Shown: positions 54,157-64,000, counted from the stretch's first letter. The stretch is DNA of 64,000 bases from UBA710 sp051656785 (GCA_051656785.1 JBOFJK010000003.1:62001-126000); one strand, 5' to 3'. The notes: generated by a model from the letters alone, not told the origin. A program made the numbers and translations.

Positions 54157-54654
54157 ATGGGTGTTTTAAAAGAGGCTAAAAAAGATGTGGTTAAAGAAAT
54201 TTCAAATAGAATTGCAAAAGCTCAATCAGTTATTGTTGCCAACTATGAAGGTATCACAGTTAAACAATTACAAGAATTAAGAAAAGATGCAAAAATACAC
54301 GATGTTTCATTGAAGGTTTATAAAAATAGACTTGTTATTAAAGCTATTGAAAATACTGAATTTAAAACTTTAGCACCAGATTTAGTTGGTGCAAATATCT
54401 ATGCTTTTGCAAATAGTGATTCAATTTCAGCCGCTAAAGTTCTTGCAAACTTTGCGAAGAAAAATAAAAATCTTGAATTAAGAGTAGGTATCTTTGAAAA
54501 TCAAGTTATTGATCATGAAAAGGTTATGGAAATAGCAATGCTTCCATCTTATGAAGAAGCATTAACAATTCTGGCAGGTTCATTACAAGGAGCAGTTAGA
54601 CAAGTTGCAGTTGGATTGAAAATGTTAGTTGATGAAAATCACATTAAACAATAA
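54157..54654 (+). CDS. rplJ: Ribosomal protein L10
   Basis: Stalk base protein, 165 residues, with the N-terminal rRNA-binding domain (VIVANYEGITVKQLQELR, LKVYKNRLVIKA) and a C-terminal helix that binds L7/L12 dimers. The start at 54157 is preferred over 54142 because AAAGGA is 6-7 nt upstream and the length then matches the family. It is autoregulated through the leader above. Confidence 0.95.
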   Translation: MGVLKEAKKDVVKEISNRIAKAQSVIVANYEGITVKQLQELRKDAKIHDVSLKVYKNRLVIKAIENTEFKTLAPDLVGANIYAFANSDSISAAKVLANFAKKNKNLELRVGIFENQVIDHEKVMEIAMLPSYEEALTILAGSLQGAVRQVAVGLKMLVDENHIKQ

Positions 54655-54692
54655 AAAAACAAAAAAGAAATATAATTAGGAGATATTAAAAA

Positions 54693-55058
54693 ATGGCAAA
54701 ATTAACAAAAGAAAGTTTTATTGAAAGTTTAAATTCAATGACTATTAAAGAAGTAATGGAATTAGTTGAAGCAATGAAAGAAACATATGGAATTGACCCT
54801 TCAGCAGTTGCTGTAGCAGCAGGACCAGTAGAAGCAGCAGAAGTAAAAACAGAATTCAAAGTTACCCTTATTTCAGATGGTGGGAATAAAGTTCAATGTA
54901 TTAAAATAGTTAAAGATCTTACAGGTCTAGGGCTAATGGAAGCTAAAAAATTAGTTGAATCAGTTCCTGCAGTACTTAAAGAAAATGTTAAAACAGATGA
55001 AGCTAATGAAATTAAAGCTAAGTTAGAAGCTGTTGGAGCAAAAGTTACATTAGACTAA
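54693..55058 (+). CDS. rplL: Ribosomal protein L7/L12
   Basis: Stalk protein that recruits translation factors, 121 residues. N-terminal dimerisation domain (SFIESLNSMTIKEVMELVEAMK), Ala/Val-rich hinge (AVAVAAGPVEAA), and C-terminal factor-binding domain (EFKVTLISDGGNKVQCIKIV, LGLMEAKKLVESVP). SD TAGGAGAT. A strong terminator follows. Confidence 0.97.
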   Translation: MAKLTKESFIESLNSMTIKEVMELVEAMKETYGIDPSAVAVAAGPVEAAEVKTEFKVTLISDGGNKVQCIKIVKDLTGLGLMEAKKLVESVPAVLKENVKTDEANEIKAKLEAVGAKVTLD

Positions 55059-55085
55059 TTTATTAACAATATAAATTTATCTAAC

Positions 55086-55117
55086 AAAAATTCTCATTTG
55101 ATGGAGAATTTTTTATT
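55086..55117. terminator. rplJL terminator (bidirectional)
   Basis: Stem AAAAATTCTC / GAGAATTTTT with an 8-nt loop and T-tail; also ends the convergent membrane-protein gene. Confidence 0.8.
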
Positions 55118-55457
55118 AATTTAATTTTTTAAAAGGTTTTAATTTTTTTCTAATTAAGAAATTAAAAATTCAAGGAATAAACAAAGAAAGGACTGCAAAA
55201 AGAACAATTTTGTCTGTTTTGTATTTCTTTTCAATAGAAAATGATTTATATATAAATAGAAATGTTGAAACTAGAGCAATTAACCAAAATACTGCAAGAA
55301 TAAGTTGGATTACTTTAACAAATCAGTCTTGCTCATGAAATATTCAAAATATAATGATATATATAACTATTGATATGATTCAACTCAATAAATTATAAGA
55401 ACCAGAAATACGGTTATATATTAAGAATTTTTGTAGTGAAGTCATATTTTTTAACAT
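55116..55457 (-). CDS. Small membrane protein, about three helices, unknown function
   Basis: A 113-residue protein with three predicted membrane helices and a basic C-terminus (IRKKLKPFKKLN). Not recognised as a known family. Trp is encoded by both TGA and TGG. The ATG at 55457 is favoured over another five codons in because TATAAT lies exactly 7 nt before it. It lies between rplL (convergent) and tRNA-Ser. Confidence 0.65.
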
Positions 55458-55464
55458 AAGAATA

Positions 55465-55470
55465 ATTATA
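55465..55470 (-). promoter_or_regulatory. -10 box of the small membrane-protein gene, leaderless arrangement
   Basis: TATAAT on the minus strand, 7 nt before the ATG at 55457. Confidence 0.55.
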
Positions 55471-55524
55471 TGACAATTTAATATTAAGTTATTATGTTCC
55501 TTTAAAAGATTATAATTATCATAT

Positions 55525-55616
55525 GGAGAATTGTGTGAGTCCGGTTGAAACAATTAGTCTCGAAAACTAACGATGATTAGTATCATCCGAGGGTTCGAAT
55601 CCCTCATTCTCCTCCA
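55525..55616 (+). tRNA. tRNA-Ser (anticodon CGA)
   Basis: Class II tRNA: acceptor GGAGAAT / ATTCTCC, anticodon stem TTAGT / ACTAA around CTCGAAA (CGA), long variable stem GATGAT / ATCATC, T-arm GAGGG-TTCGAAT-CCCTC, and encoded CCA. The discriminator base (position 73) is T, where bacterial serine tRNAs normally have G. Confidence 0.94.
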
Positions 55617-55805
55617 TATGCTAAATTATTTTCACCAAAGCTTCTTGTATTTGTAGAGGTTTTTATTTACTCAAAAATTCATAAAACATCAATAACTTTT
55701 AATTTATTTAGAATTCATATTATATAATTTTAAAAAATCATTATTTTGTTTTGAAATAATGATTAAAATCTAAAAATAATTAGCTAAGGCAAGGAATTAA
55801 AATAT

Positions 55806-56516
55806 ATGGAAGAAATGAGAGTTCAAAAATTAATTTCTCAAGCTGGAGTTGCTTCTAGACGTGAATCAGAAGAACTAATTAAAAAAGGGAAAGTATTGAT
55901 TAATGGAAAGTCTGCAACTTTAGGCCAAAAAGTAAAAGAGGGTGATGAAATAATTGTTGATGGTAAGATAATTCCACAAATAAAAGAACACAAATATTAC
56001 ATTATTAATAAACCTAAAAAAACTGTTTGTACTTTGAAGGATAATTTCAATCGAACAATTATTACAGACTTAATTAATGAACATGATTATATTTATCCAA
56101 TTGGCAGGCTTGATTACAATACAACTGGAGTTTTATTACTTACAAATAATGGTGAATTAGCAAACAAACTTACTCATCCAAGTTCTGAAGTAGTAAGAAA
56201 ATATCGTGCAAGACTCAATGACAAACTAACTAAAAATGAATTAGTTTATTTAAATGGTGACAACATTTATGTCAATGGAAGATTATCAAAACAAATTGTT
56301 GAACTTATTGAAAGTAGAACCTATTTAGTTACTTTAAGAGAAGGTTCATATCACCACGTTAAAAAACTATTCGAATTAGTTGAAAGAGAAGTTATTGATC
56401 TTAAAAGAGTTGAATTTGCAGGTTTAACAGTTGAGAAATTAATGGTAGGGGAATATCGTAGATTAAAACCTTTGGAAATTAGAGCACTTAAGAAATTAGT
56501 AGGAATGGGGAAATAA
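55806..56516 (+). CDS. rluB: rRNA pseudouridine synthase, RluB/RsuA family
   Basis: A 236-residue enzyme: N-terminal S4 RNA-binding domain (VQKLISQAGVASRRESEELI) and the RsuA/RluB catalytic signature GRLDYNTTGVLLLTNNG with the catalytic Asp. B. subtilis-type RluB modifies 23S U2605-equivalent; RsuA-like specificity is possible but the short linker and C-terminal sequence favour RluB. It may start at 55806 or at the ATG three codons later; the AAGGAA upstream is somewhat far for either. Confidence 0.9.
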   Translation: MEEMRVQKLISQAGVASRRESEELIKKGKVLINGKSATLGQKVKEGDEIIVDGKIIPQIKEHKYYIINKPKKTVCTLKDNFNRTIITDLINEHDYIYPIGRLDYNTTGVLLLTNNGELANKLTHPSSEVVRKYRARLNDKLTKNELVYLNGDNIYVNGRLSKQIVELIESRTYLVTLREGSYHHVKKLFELVEREVIDLKRVEFAGLTVEKLMVGEYRRLKPLEIRALKKLVGMGK

Positions 56517-56710
56517 TTTGAAATATTGGAGCATACATTATATATAATGACAATTTTGAAATAACATCATATCGAATTGCTAATGAATATAATTTTCTGT
56601 GATTACTAAGAGTTATCAACAAGGAAATAATTGTTGAATTTAATAATGATTTTATTAAAGGAAATCAAAAATTCTTGGAAGAAATAAGTGATGAACTAAT
56701 TACATTGTAA
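56516..56710 (+). CDS. Small ORF without a standard start codon, downstream of rluB
   Basis: A 64-codon frame from the last base of the rluB stop to TAA at 56708-56710. It has normal-looking composition, with Trp codons all TGA (at codons 2 and about 30) and an aromatic N-terminus. No ATG, GTG or TTG occurs in frame before about codon 55. Possible starts are ATT 56516 or ATA 56513, just after GGGGAAAT, which could serve as a weak SD. Translation may be coupled to rluB termination. The family is unknown; chance openness over 200 bp in AT-rich code-4 DNA is unlikely but possible. Confidence 0.4.
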
Positions 56711-56728
56711 ATTAATAGAATAAAAAGT

Positions 56729-56734
56729 TATAAT
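56729..56734 (+). promoter_or_regulatory. Promoter of obg, leaderless arrangement
   Basis: TTGTAA (56705-56710), 18-nt spacer, TATAAT, then 7 nt to the ATG at 56742. Confidence 0.6.
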
Positions 56735-56741
56735 TTAAATT

Positions 56742-58001
56742 ATGAAATTTATTGACCAGTCCACATTAGAAGTTACTGCAGGGAGAGGAGGCAATGGTAT
56801 TGTCTCTTTTCGTCGTGAAGCTAGAGTTGCATTTGGAGGACCGGATGGTGGAGATGGTGGAGATGGCGGATCTGTTTACTTTCAAGGTAGTAGCGGAATG
56901 AACACATTACTTACCTTACACATTATGAAACATGTTAGAGGGGAAGATGGTCAATCTGGTGGACCCAAAAACATGTATGGTGCAGGTGGGAAAGATGTTG
57001 TTATTAAAGTGCCTTATGGAACTTTAGTATTTGAAGGTGAAAAATTAATTCATGACATTATTGATGATCAAAAATATTTAATAGCTAAAGGTGGACATGG
57101 TGGACATGGGAATACTAGATTTAAATCATCTAAAAATAATGCCCCTAAAATATCTGAAAATGGAACTTTTGGAGAAATAAAAAATATAAGACTAGAATTA
57201 AAAGTTTTGGCTGATATTGGCCTTGTAGGAAAGCCATCTGTTGGTAAATCAACTATCTTAGATATTCTTTCAAATGCAAAACCAAAAATTGCAGATTATC
57301 ATTTTACAACTTTAGTTCCACAATTAGGTTTAGTTAAACACTTCGAGAACTCTTTTGTTATTGCTGATTTACCTGGATTAATTGAAGGGGCTTCCTTAGG
57401 AAAAGGACTAGGAATTAGATTTTTAAAACACATTGAAAGATGTAAGGTTGTTGCATTCATTTTAGATTTTGGAGATTTAAGTCGAGATCCAATTAAAGAA
57501 TTTGAAGATTTAAAACAAGAATTAAATTCATATAACCTAAAATTACTTGAAAAATCATTTTTAATTATTGCCAACAAAATGGATTTACCTGATTTCAAAA
57601 CTAACTACAAAAAATTTGTTAAAAAATATCCTGAACTATCAATTGTTAAAATTTCAGCTATCAAGAAAGAAAATATTAATCATTTAAGAGAAGAAATGTA
57701 TAGAACTTATTTAGATGCTAAAAATGTTGTTATTGAAAAACAAAAGGATGAAGTTTTTGTCACTCTTGAAGAGGATTTTAGAATTATTAAATGTTATGAA
57801 GGAATGTATGAAGTTGAAGGCAAAACAATTGAAGAAATTTATCATAAAATTCCCTTAAATACACATGATAATATTATAAGGTTCAATAAAAAAGTAAAAG
57901 ATATCGGACTATGAAAAGGTTTAATTGATCAAGGAATTCATAAGGGTGATACAGTAAGAATTTTAGGTTATCAATTCACATGAGAAGATGATGGTATATA
58001 A
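56742..58001 (+). CDS. obg: GTPase Obg/CgtA
   Basis: Ribosome-assembly and stress GTPase, 419 residues. The glycine-rich Obg fold (GRGGNGIVSFRREARVAFGG and several GGDGG loops, 1 to about 157), the G domain with GLVGKPSVGKST (G1), DLPGLIEGAS (G3), and ANKMDLPD (G4), and a C-terminal OCT domain ending in GDTVRILGYQF-TWEDDGI are all present. The last 29 codons lie beyond a TGA, so a standard-code reading would truncate OCT. Confidence 0.96.
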
Positions 58002-58166
58002 CAAGAATTCTTTTTATTAAAGAAGAATGATAATTTTGATATCTCATTAATGTACAAAAGTATTAGTAATTTTCTATTAATTATGCATAAATATAATAAT
58101 GAAATATTAAATTTTATATATACTATATATATTAATAAGAAATATTGATAAGGTGAAGGTATTTAT

Positions 58167-61100
58167 ATGAAGAAAAAAAACATATTTAAATTATTAATTT
58201 CAAGTAGCTTTTTAGCTTTTGTTTTTCCTATTGTATTAGTAAATGGTATTGAAAAAAATAATGACATTAATAATGAAGTGGGGCAGTTAAATCTAGAAGA
58301 GAAATATAGAATTAATTCCAGAAATGTAGATGACATTATTGTAACAAATCCTGATATTTTAAAATCATCAAATTTCACGCAAGTAAGAGCATTATTGGAA
58401 ACTCCAATCATGACTCATGATGTTCTGACTCAACTTTCAATTATAATGCCTTCTTCTCTAATGCCGCGTTTAGTTTCTTTTACAAATATTAATAATGATC
58501 TATTCAAAATTTCTTTTACAATTAATTACAATAGAATTCAGAAAACAGCTAGTGATTTTTTAAACATAACACCAACTGAAAAAGAAATTGTTGATTCAAT
58601 AATTATTGAGAATCCTGACATTCTTATTTTTGAAAACAATAACTACATTAAAGAGTTGCTTGAAACAAATCCTATGACTCCCACAATATTAAATCAACTT
58701 TCTGTTAAAGTATTACCAGGAGTTGATATAACAAATATTTCCTTTTCTGATATTAATATTACAAATCCGGTTAGAACAACTTTTAAAATTAAATACAAAA
58801 ATACTGTCAAAGATGCTTTTGATTATTTAAGTTCAACTTCATCTAATAAAGACATTGCAAATAACATAATAATTCAGGATATTGATGCACTTGCTAATTT
58901 AACAGTTACCCAGATTAGAACATTATTAGAAGCAAGTCCGATGACTCAAGAAGTTTTAAATCAAATTTCAGCAAACATTCCAGATGGCATTAATCTTTCA
59001 CTAGTATCATTTAAAAGAATCGACATTTCAGATCCCTTTAAAGTAACTTTTACCATTAATTATAATAATGTTGCAAAAGATACATCTGATACTTTAAATG
59101 CTGTGCTTACTGATAAACAAACGGCAGAAGCTACAAATGTAATAAATGTGGATGCTTTATCAACTCAAAATATTAACAATATTAAGGCATACTTAGAACA
59201 AAGTCCAATTAGTCAAGAAATATTAGATATTCTTTCGATTTCCATTCCTTTAAGGTCTAATCCGAAGAACTTCAGTTTTACAAATATCAATATAAGCAAT
59301 CCATTTAGAATTTACTTTACAATTAACTACAATGGAGTTCCAAAAGATACTTCAAACTTTATGAATGCTTCACCGACTGATAAGGAAGTGGCGAATGCAA
59401 TTAAACTTAAAAATATTGATATTCTTTTAGATAAAAATGTTATATTTATCAAAAGTATTTTAGAAACAATAATTACACAAGCAGTTCTAAATCAACTTTC
59501 AATTACAATTCCAGAGGGTGCTGATATTTCCAGAATTTCATTTTCTAATATTGATATAAGTAATTTATATAGAGTAACTTTTAGAATTAACTATAACCTT
59601 GTTTCGAAAGATTCAGTTAGTGTTTTAAATTCCTCTCCTTCAAATAAAGAAGTGGTTGATTCAACAACTTTAGAAAACCCCAATATTCTTGCAAGTAGAA
59701 ATGTTTTATATATAAAAGGATTGCTTGAAACTCCAATCATGACTCAAGACATTTTAAATGAACTTTCAGTTAAAATTCCGGTTGGCTCAATAGTGGAAGA
59801 TTTCTTATTTACAAATATAAATATTGAAGACCCTTTTGTTATTACTTTTTTAATTACTTATAGAACTGTTGCAAGAGACTCAACTTTTTATTTAAATGCT
59901 ACTCCTAATAATCAAGAAATAGCAAATACTATTGTAATTACTAACCCGAGTATTATGATTGATAAATCTGTTCGGGAAATTAGAGACATTTTAGAAACCA
60001 AACCACTAACCCAAGAGTTGATAGATATTCTTTCAATTAAAGTTTTTAGTGGTGTAATTATTAATAGAATTACTTTTACAAATGTTAGTATTCAAAACCT
60101 TTTAAGGTTAACATTTACAATTAATTATAATGGTGTTCCAAAACAAAGTATGGATTTCTACTTAGCTTCAGCAACTGACTTAGAAATAGCTAATTCATTA
60201 TCAATAACAAACTCTGACATTTTAAAGGATTGAAATGGTATTGAAATTAGAAACCTACTAGAAAAAAACCCAATGTCTCCAGAAATTCTTGAACAACTTT
60301 CTGTTATTTTAAATATTGGTGTTGATGCAACTAAAATTACATTTAATGCTATTGATATTGACAATCTGTTTAGAGTAACTTTTACAATAAGCTATAATGG
60401 TGCTTATAAAACTAGTGAAGACTTCTTGATTGCAACACCTACTAATCAGGAAGTTGTTAATAGAATTTTTGTTAATAACCCTAATATTCTAAGAGATAAA
60501 AATAATGCTTATATTAACAACTTATTGAAAACACCAGTAATGACAAAGGACATTTTAGATCAAATATCAATAGTATTATTGGATGGAATCAATCCTGAAA
60601 ATATTTCATTCTCTGATATTAATGTTACTAACCCAGTTAGAATAATTTTTAAAATTAATTACAATGGAGTGACTAAAACAACATTTGATTTTTTAAATAC
60701 AACTCAATCAGATCAAGAAATAGCAGATGCAATAAGTATTAATGATGTTGATGCTGTTAAAGAATTAAATACAATTAATATTAGAAATTTTTTGGAGACA
60801 CAACCATTAACTATTGACATTTTAAATCGTCTTTCAATTTTAGTTCCTGATGGAATTCAGTTATACAAAGTTACATTTACAAATATTAATATTCACAACT
60901 TATTCCAAATAACTTTTACTATTAACTACAATGGTGTTGCAAAATCTAATTCAAGTTTTTTAAATGCAACACCTGCTGATATTGACATTTTGGGTGTGCT
61001 TGAAATATCAAACAATGAAATTTTAATTGATGATAGTCGTGAAATAATTATAGCTAAATTATCTCAACCTATGTCCTTAGATTTATTAACTTCATTATCT

Positions 61101-62891
61101 GTTATTGATATTCCAGTTGGGATTGATGTAACAAAAATTTCATTTTCAAATATTAGTATTTTAAATCCTTTCAGAGTAACTTTTAATTTTACTTATAACA
61201 AAACCACAAAAGAAACAGTGAGTTGACTAACAACAAAAGCAACTGATTTAGAAGCCGTTAATGCAATAACTGTTATTAATCAAGATATTTTAAAAATTGA
61301 AAGTAATATTTTCATAAAAAATTTATTAGAAGGTAAACATACAGTTGCAACTCTTAAGCAACTTGGAATTGACTTTCCGGATGGCGGGAATGTCCAATCA
61401 GTTTCATTTACTAATATAAATATTAATAATCCCCATGAAGTAACTTTTACTATTAATTATAATGGAGTTCCAAAAGCTGCTACTGATTCTTTAAGGTCAA
61501 CTCCTACTCAAGAAATTGTTGAAGCAATAACGATTAAAAATCATGACATTTTAGTTTCTGAAAATGCTAATTTTATTGAAAAACTTTTAAAGACAAAACC
61601 TATGACAAGAGAAATTCTAGAAGAACTTTCAATTATATTGCCAGAAGATATTCCTGCAGATAGAATAACATTTACAGATATCAATAAAAGTAATTTATTT
61701 AGAATTTCATTTAGAATTAATTATAATGGCGTTGGTAAAATTAACATTGATTCCTTAAACACAACTCCAACTAATCTAGACATTGCTAATTCACTTGTAG
61801 TTACAAATGTAGATATTCTTAATAAAAAAGATATTCAATTTGTGGAAGAGCTTTTAAGAACAAGTCCAATTACAAAAGAGATTCTTGATCAACTTTCAAT
61901 AATTTTACCACCTAATATTGATGCACACAAAATAACTTTTACTAATATTGATATGAGCAATTCAGCAAGAATAACTTTTATTGTTAACTATAATGGAGTT
62001 GCTTCAATTACTCAATCATTCTTAAATACTAAAAAATCTTCTACATCTAATATTGTGGTAATAGTTTCAATTCTAATTCCGATTAGTGCACTTCTTATTG
62101 TCGGAATAATTGGTGGATATTTCTGAAAGAAAAAGAAAAATAACTCAGGAAAAGGTGGTCCAAAAAAACCTAATCCTCCAAAAAAGAAAATTAAAAAACC
62201 TGAACTTAAAAAAGTTGAAACAAAAAAACCAGAAGTTAAAAAAGTTGAAACAGAAAAACCAGAAGTTAAAAAAATTGAAGTTTCTAAATCTAAAGTTGAA
62301 TCTAGAAAAATTGAAGTTAAACAACCTGAACGAAGAAATACATATGAAGAATATTTCACAAAACAAATGATAAATTTAACTAATAAAAAGCTAAATATTA
62401 TTCCTAAGCAACAACCTAATAAACAAAATGACCAATGATATGGTGATAAAATTAATGCTGATTGATACAATGAACAAGCAAATGTTCAAGGATACAATGA
62501 TCAAAATAATCAACAATGATACAATGAACAAGCGAGTGATCAACCCTATCCATTCGCTCCACTAACAACTCCAAATAATAACATAATGTCAAATCATATG
62601 ATGAATACTATGGAGCAAGAGCAATGATTTGATAATAGATGATATAGTAATCAAGCAGATACTGGTCACTGAGAAAATGGCAATTGACATGAAAACAAAA
62701 AACAACCTAACCTAAAAAATAAAACAAATCTTTACTCAAATATTATTCACACCCATGACAATTATCAATTTAATAATGCTCAAGGAAATAATCAATCAAA
62801 CAACCAAGAAAAAACTCAAAGCACTCAAAATGATAAAACAAAACTGATTGTTAGTGATTGAACAAGCATTATTGATATGATTGAAAAATAG
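58167..62891 (+). CDS. Giant surface protein with 14 tandem ~88-residue repeats and a cytoplasmic tail
   Basis: A 1574-residue protein. Signal peptide or anchor at residues 5-26; then fourteen head-to-tail repeats (57 to about 1288), each starting near I-x-N-P-D-I-L, passing through LLET-x-PMT-x-x-IL-x-QLS and ending in a beta-rich SFTNI-x-I-x-NPFRVTFTINYNGV and LNATPT segment. One transmembrane helix follows (about 1296-1318), then basic KKKK and a 255-residue tail expected in the cytoplasm: first Lys/Pro/Glu repeats (KKPEVKKVET, three copies), then a Gln/Asn-rich part studded with WY and W. Many TGA codons encode Trp, mostly in the tail. The architecture (long repeat stalk plus cytoplasmic tail) fits an adhesin or gliding-leg-like protein; no family recognised. 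Confidence 0.85.
58335..62036 (+). repeat. Array of 14 protein-level repeats (~264 bp period)
   Basis: Fourteen units of 86-89 codons without spacers. They are diverged at DNA level, with no two obviously identical, so they are old rather than recently amplified. Best-conserved positions are the LLET helix start, the PMT turn, QLS, and the FTINYNGV strand. Confidence 0.85.
62206..62290 (+). repeat. Short Lys-Pro-Glu repeats in the tail
   Basis: Approximately three tandem 30-36 bp units encoding KKPEVKKVET and variants, directly after the transmembrane segment's basic region. Confidence 0.7.
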
Positions 62892-62923
62892 CATGAATTG
62901 TTTTAATTTGATATTAAATGTAA

Positions 62924-62929
62924 TATAAT
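62924..62929 (+). promoter_or_regulatory. -10 box of galU, leaderless arrangement
   Basis: TATAAT, 7 nt before the ATG at 62937; no SD. Confidence 0.55.
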
Positions 62930-62936
62930 TTGCTTT

Positions 62937-63839
62937 ATGCCAAATGAACCTAAAAAAATAAAAAAATTAATAATACCTGCAGCCGGTTGAGGGACAAGGT
63001 TTTTACCTATGACAAAAATCATTCCAAAGGAATTATTGCCTATTTTAAATAGACCTTCAATAGATATTTTAGTTGATGAAGCTATTGATTCAGGAATTGA
63101 AGAAATAATTTTAGTTATTTCAACTAGAAAACAGGAAATCATGAAATATTTTGAACCTAACATTCCTTTAGAAAATGAATTAAAATCCAAAAACAAGTAT
63201 GATCTTCTTAAAAAAATTAAAAAAACTAATCGTGAAGCAGTTATTCGTGTTGTTTATCAATATGAACAATTAGGTTTAGGACATGCAATCTTAACAGGCG
63301 CTAAATTCTTTAATGATGAACCTTTTGCTGTTATTTTAGGCGATGATTTAATTCAATCAGATGTTCCTGCTATTAAACAATTAATTGATCAATATGAAAA
63401 ATGTCAATATTCAATTTTAGGTGTTCAATCAGTTGATAAAAAAGATTTAAATAAATATGGAATTGTTATCCCGAAAGAAGAACATAAAAAAAATGAAATC
63501 TTTTTTGAAATAAAAGGTGCTATAGAAAAACCAAAAATTGAGGATTCACCCTCTAATAAGGCCGTTTTAGGAAGATACGTCTTTAATTATTCAATCGTTA
63601 AACATTTAGAAAATGAATTAAAACATCATAATGGTGAAAAAGAATTAGATTTAGTTGATGTTTTTGATGAATATATGAAAGAAGAAAAAATATATGCATA
63701 TAAATTCACAGGAATAAGATTTGATTTAGGGTCAATTAAGGGTTTTTCCTTAGCAACTATTCATTATGCTCTTAAAGATAAAGAAATTGGTGAAGATATT
63801 AAGCAACATATTATAGAACTTGCAGAGGAATTTAAATAA
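62937..63839 (+). CDS. galU: UTP-glucose-1-phosphate uridylyltransferase
   Basis: Makes UDP-glucose, precursor of glycolipids and capsule sugars. The 300-residue protein has the nucleotide motif PAAGWGTRFLPMTKIIPKELLPI (Trp, from TGA, replaces the usual Leu of AGLGTR), QLGLGHAIL, VILGDDLI with the metal Asp pair, and FDLGSIKGF near the end. The true start lies 24 codons before the first standard-code ATG because of that TGA. plsY follows after 3 bp. Confidence 0.94.
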
Positions 63840-63842
63840 TTT

Positions 63843-64000
63843 ATGAATATTTTGGCAAATATAATTTGATTAGTCCTAGGATATTTTGTTGGATCAGTAA
63901 ATTTTTCAATTATGTTAACTCGTAATAGTGAAAAAAGAAGGATAATAACAGAAATTGGTTCAGGTAATCCTGGAGCAACTAATGCCTTAAGAAACTATGG
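63843..64000 (+). CDS. plsY: Glycerol-3-phosphate acyltransferase PlsY (3' truncated by window edge)
   Basis: Membrane acyltransferase using acyl-phosphate to make lysophosphatidate. Only about 52 residues are visible: a first helix (NILANIIWLVLGYFVGSVNF), then the signature GSGNPGATNALRN. Start ATG is 3 bp after galU with no independent promoter, so the two are probably co-transcribed. Confidence 0.9.

Noticed and set aside
58335..62036. CRISPR-like or recombinational DNA repeat array
   Set aside because: The period is about 264 bp and the units are strongly diverged at DNA level inside one reading frame; it is a protein repeat, not CRISPR or a recent amplification.

Overview
The window is a mollicute (mycoplasma-type) chromosome segment. 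The sequence is very AT-rich. Dozens of otherwise intact, recognisable proteins continue only if TGA is read as tryptophan (truB, glyA, lon, metG, aspS, hisS, obg and others), so genetic code 4 applies; TGG is also used now and then. Gene content (hslO, ktrAB, ppa, metG, an MYPU_1760-type metalloprotease, BspA-like surface proteins, a very short RNase P RNA) fits a hominis-group mycoplasma or a relative such as the M. mobile/M. pulmonis branch. The species cannot be named from sequence alone. All coordinates below read TGA as Trp.

Layout. 1-6.2 kb: truB(partial)-HAD phosphatase-ribF, rpsO, a K+ channel, glyA-hslO, and the 3' stub of a decayed PfkB-family kinase. 6.2-14.5 kb: ppa, a small membrane protein, tRNA-Leu, dUTPase, a large Ca2+-type P-ATPase, an Asn-rich tail-anchored protein and lspA. 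14.6-18.6 kb: pncB, divergent ktrA/ktrB and a small integral membrane protein resembling an ECF S component. 18.7-24.4 kb: lon, pgsA and a membrane-anchored protein on the minus strand, rnpB, a 37-residue Cys-rich peptide, tmcAL and rpmF. 24.5-28.3 kb: the division cluster mraZ-rsmH-ftsA-like-ftsZ behind a three-box MraZ operator. 28.4-34.3 kb: trmN6-metG, an HExxH exported protease, and comEA-like/comEC on the minus strand. 34.5-43.9 kb: rpmG-pepP-efp-Asp23-like, tRNA-His, ruvAB, a fused secDF and hisS-aspS. 44-47.6 kb: two paralogous BspA-like LRR surface proteins. 47.6-54 kb: tyrS and a YtpR-like protein (minus), deoxynucleoside kinase, hydrolase, a small peptide with a bacteriocin-type double-glycine leader (minus), holA and a GH13-fold protein lacking the catalytic residues. 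54-58 kb: L10 leader-rplJ-rplL, a small membrane protein, tRNA-Ser, rluB, a non-AUG small ORF and obg. 58.2-62.9 kb: a 1574-residue surface protein of 14 tandem ~88-residue repeats, one transmembrane helix and an unusual cytoplasmic tail. 62.9-64 kb: galU and the start of plsY.

Themes. Many genes start 6-8 nt after a TATAAT box with no Shine-Dalgarno, implying leaderless mRNAs, whereas genes inside operons and the ribosomal-protein and small-peptide genes have strong SDs. The least explained material is the surface/secreted set (the giant repeat protein, the BspA pair, the double-glycine peptide, the metalloprotease), the Cys-rich mini-protein and the apparent GH13 pseudoenzyme.
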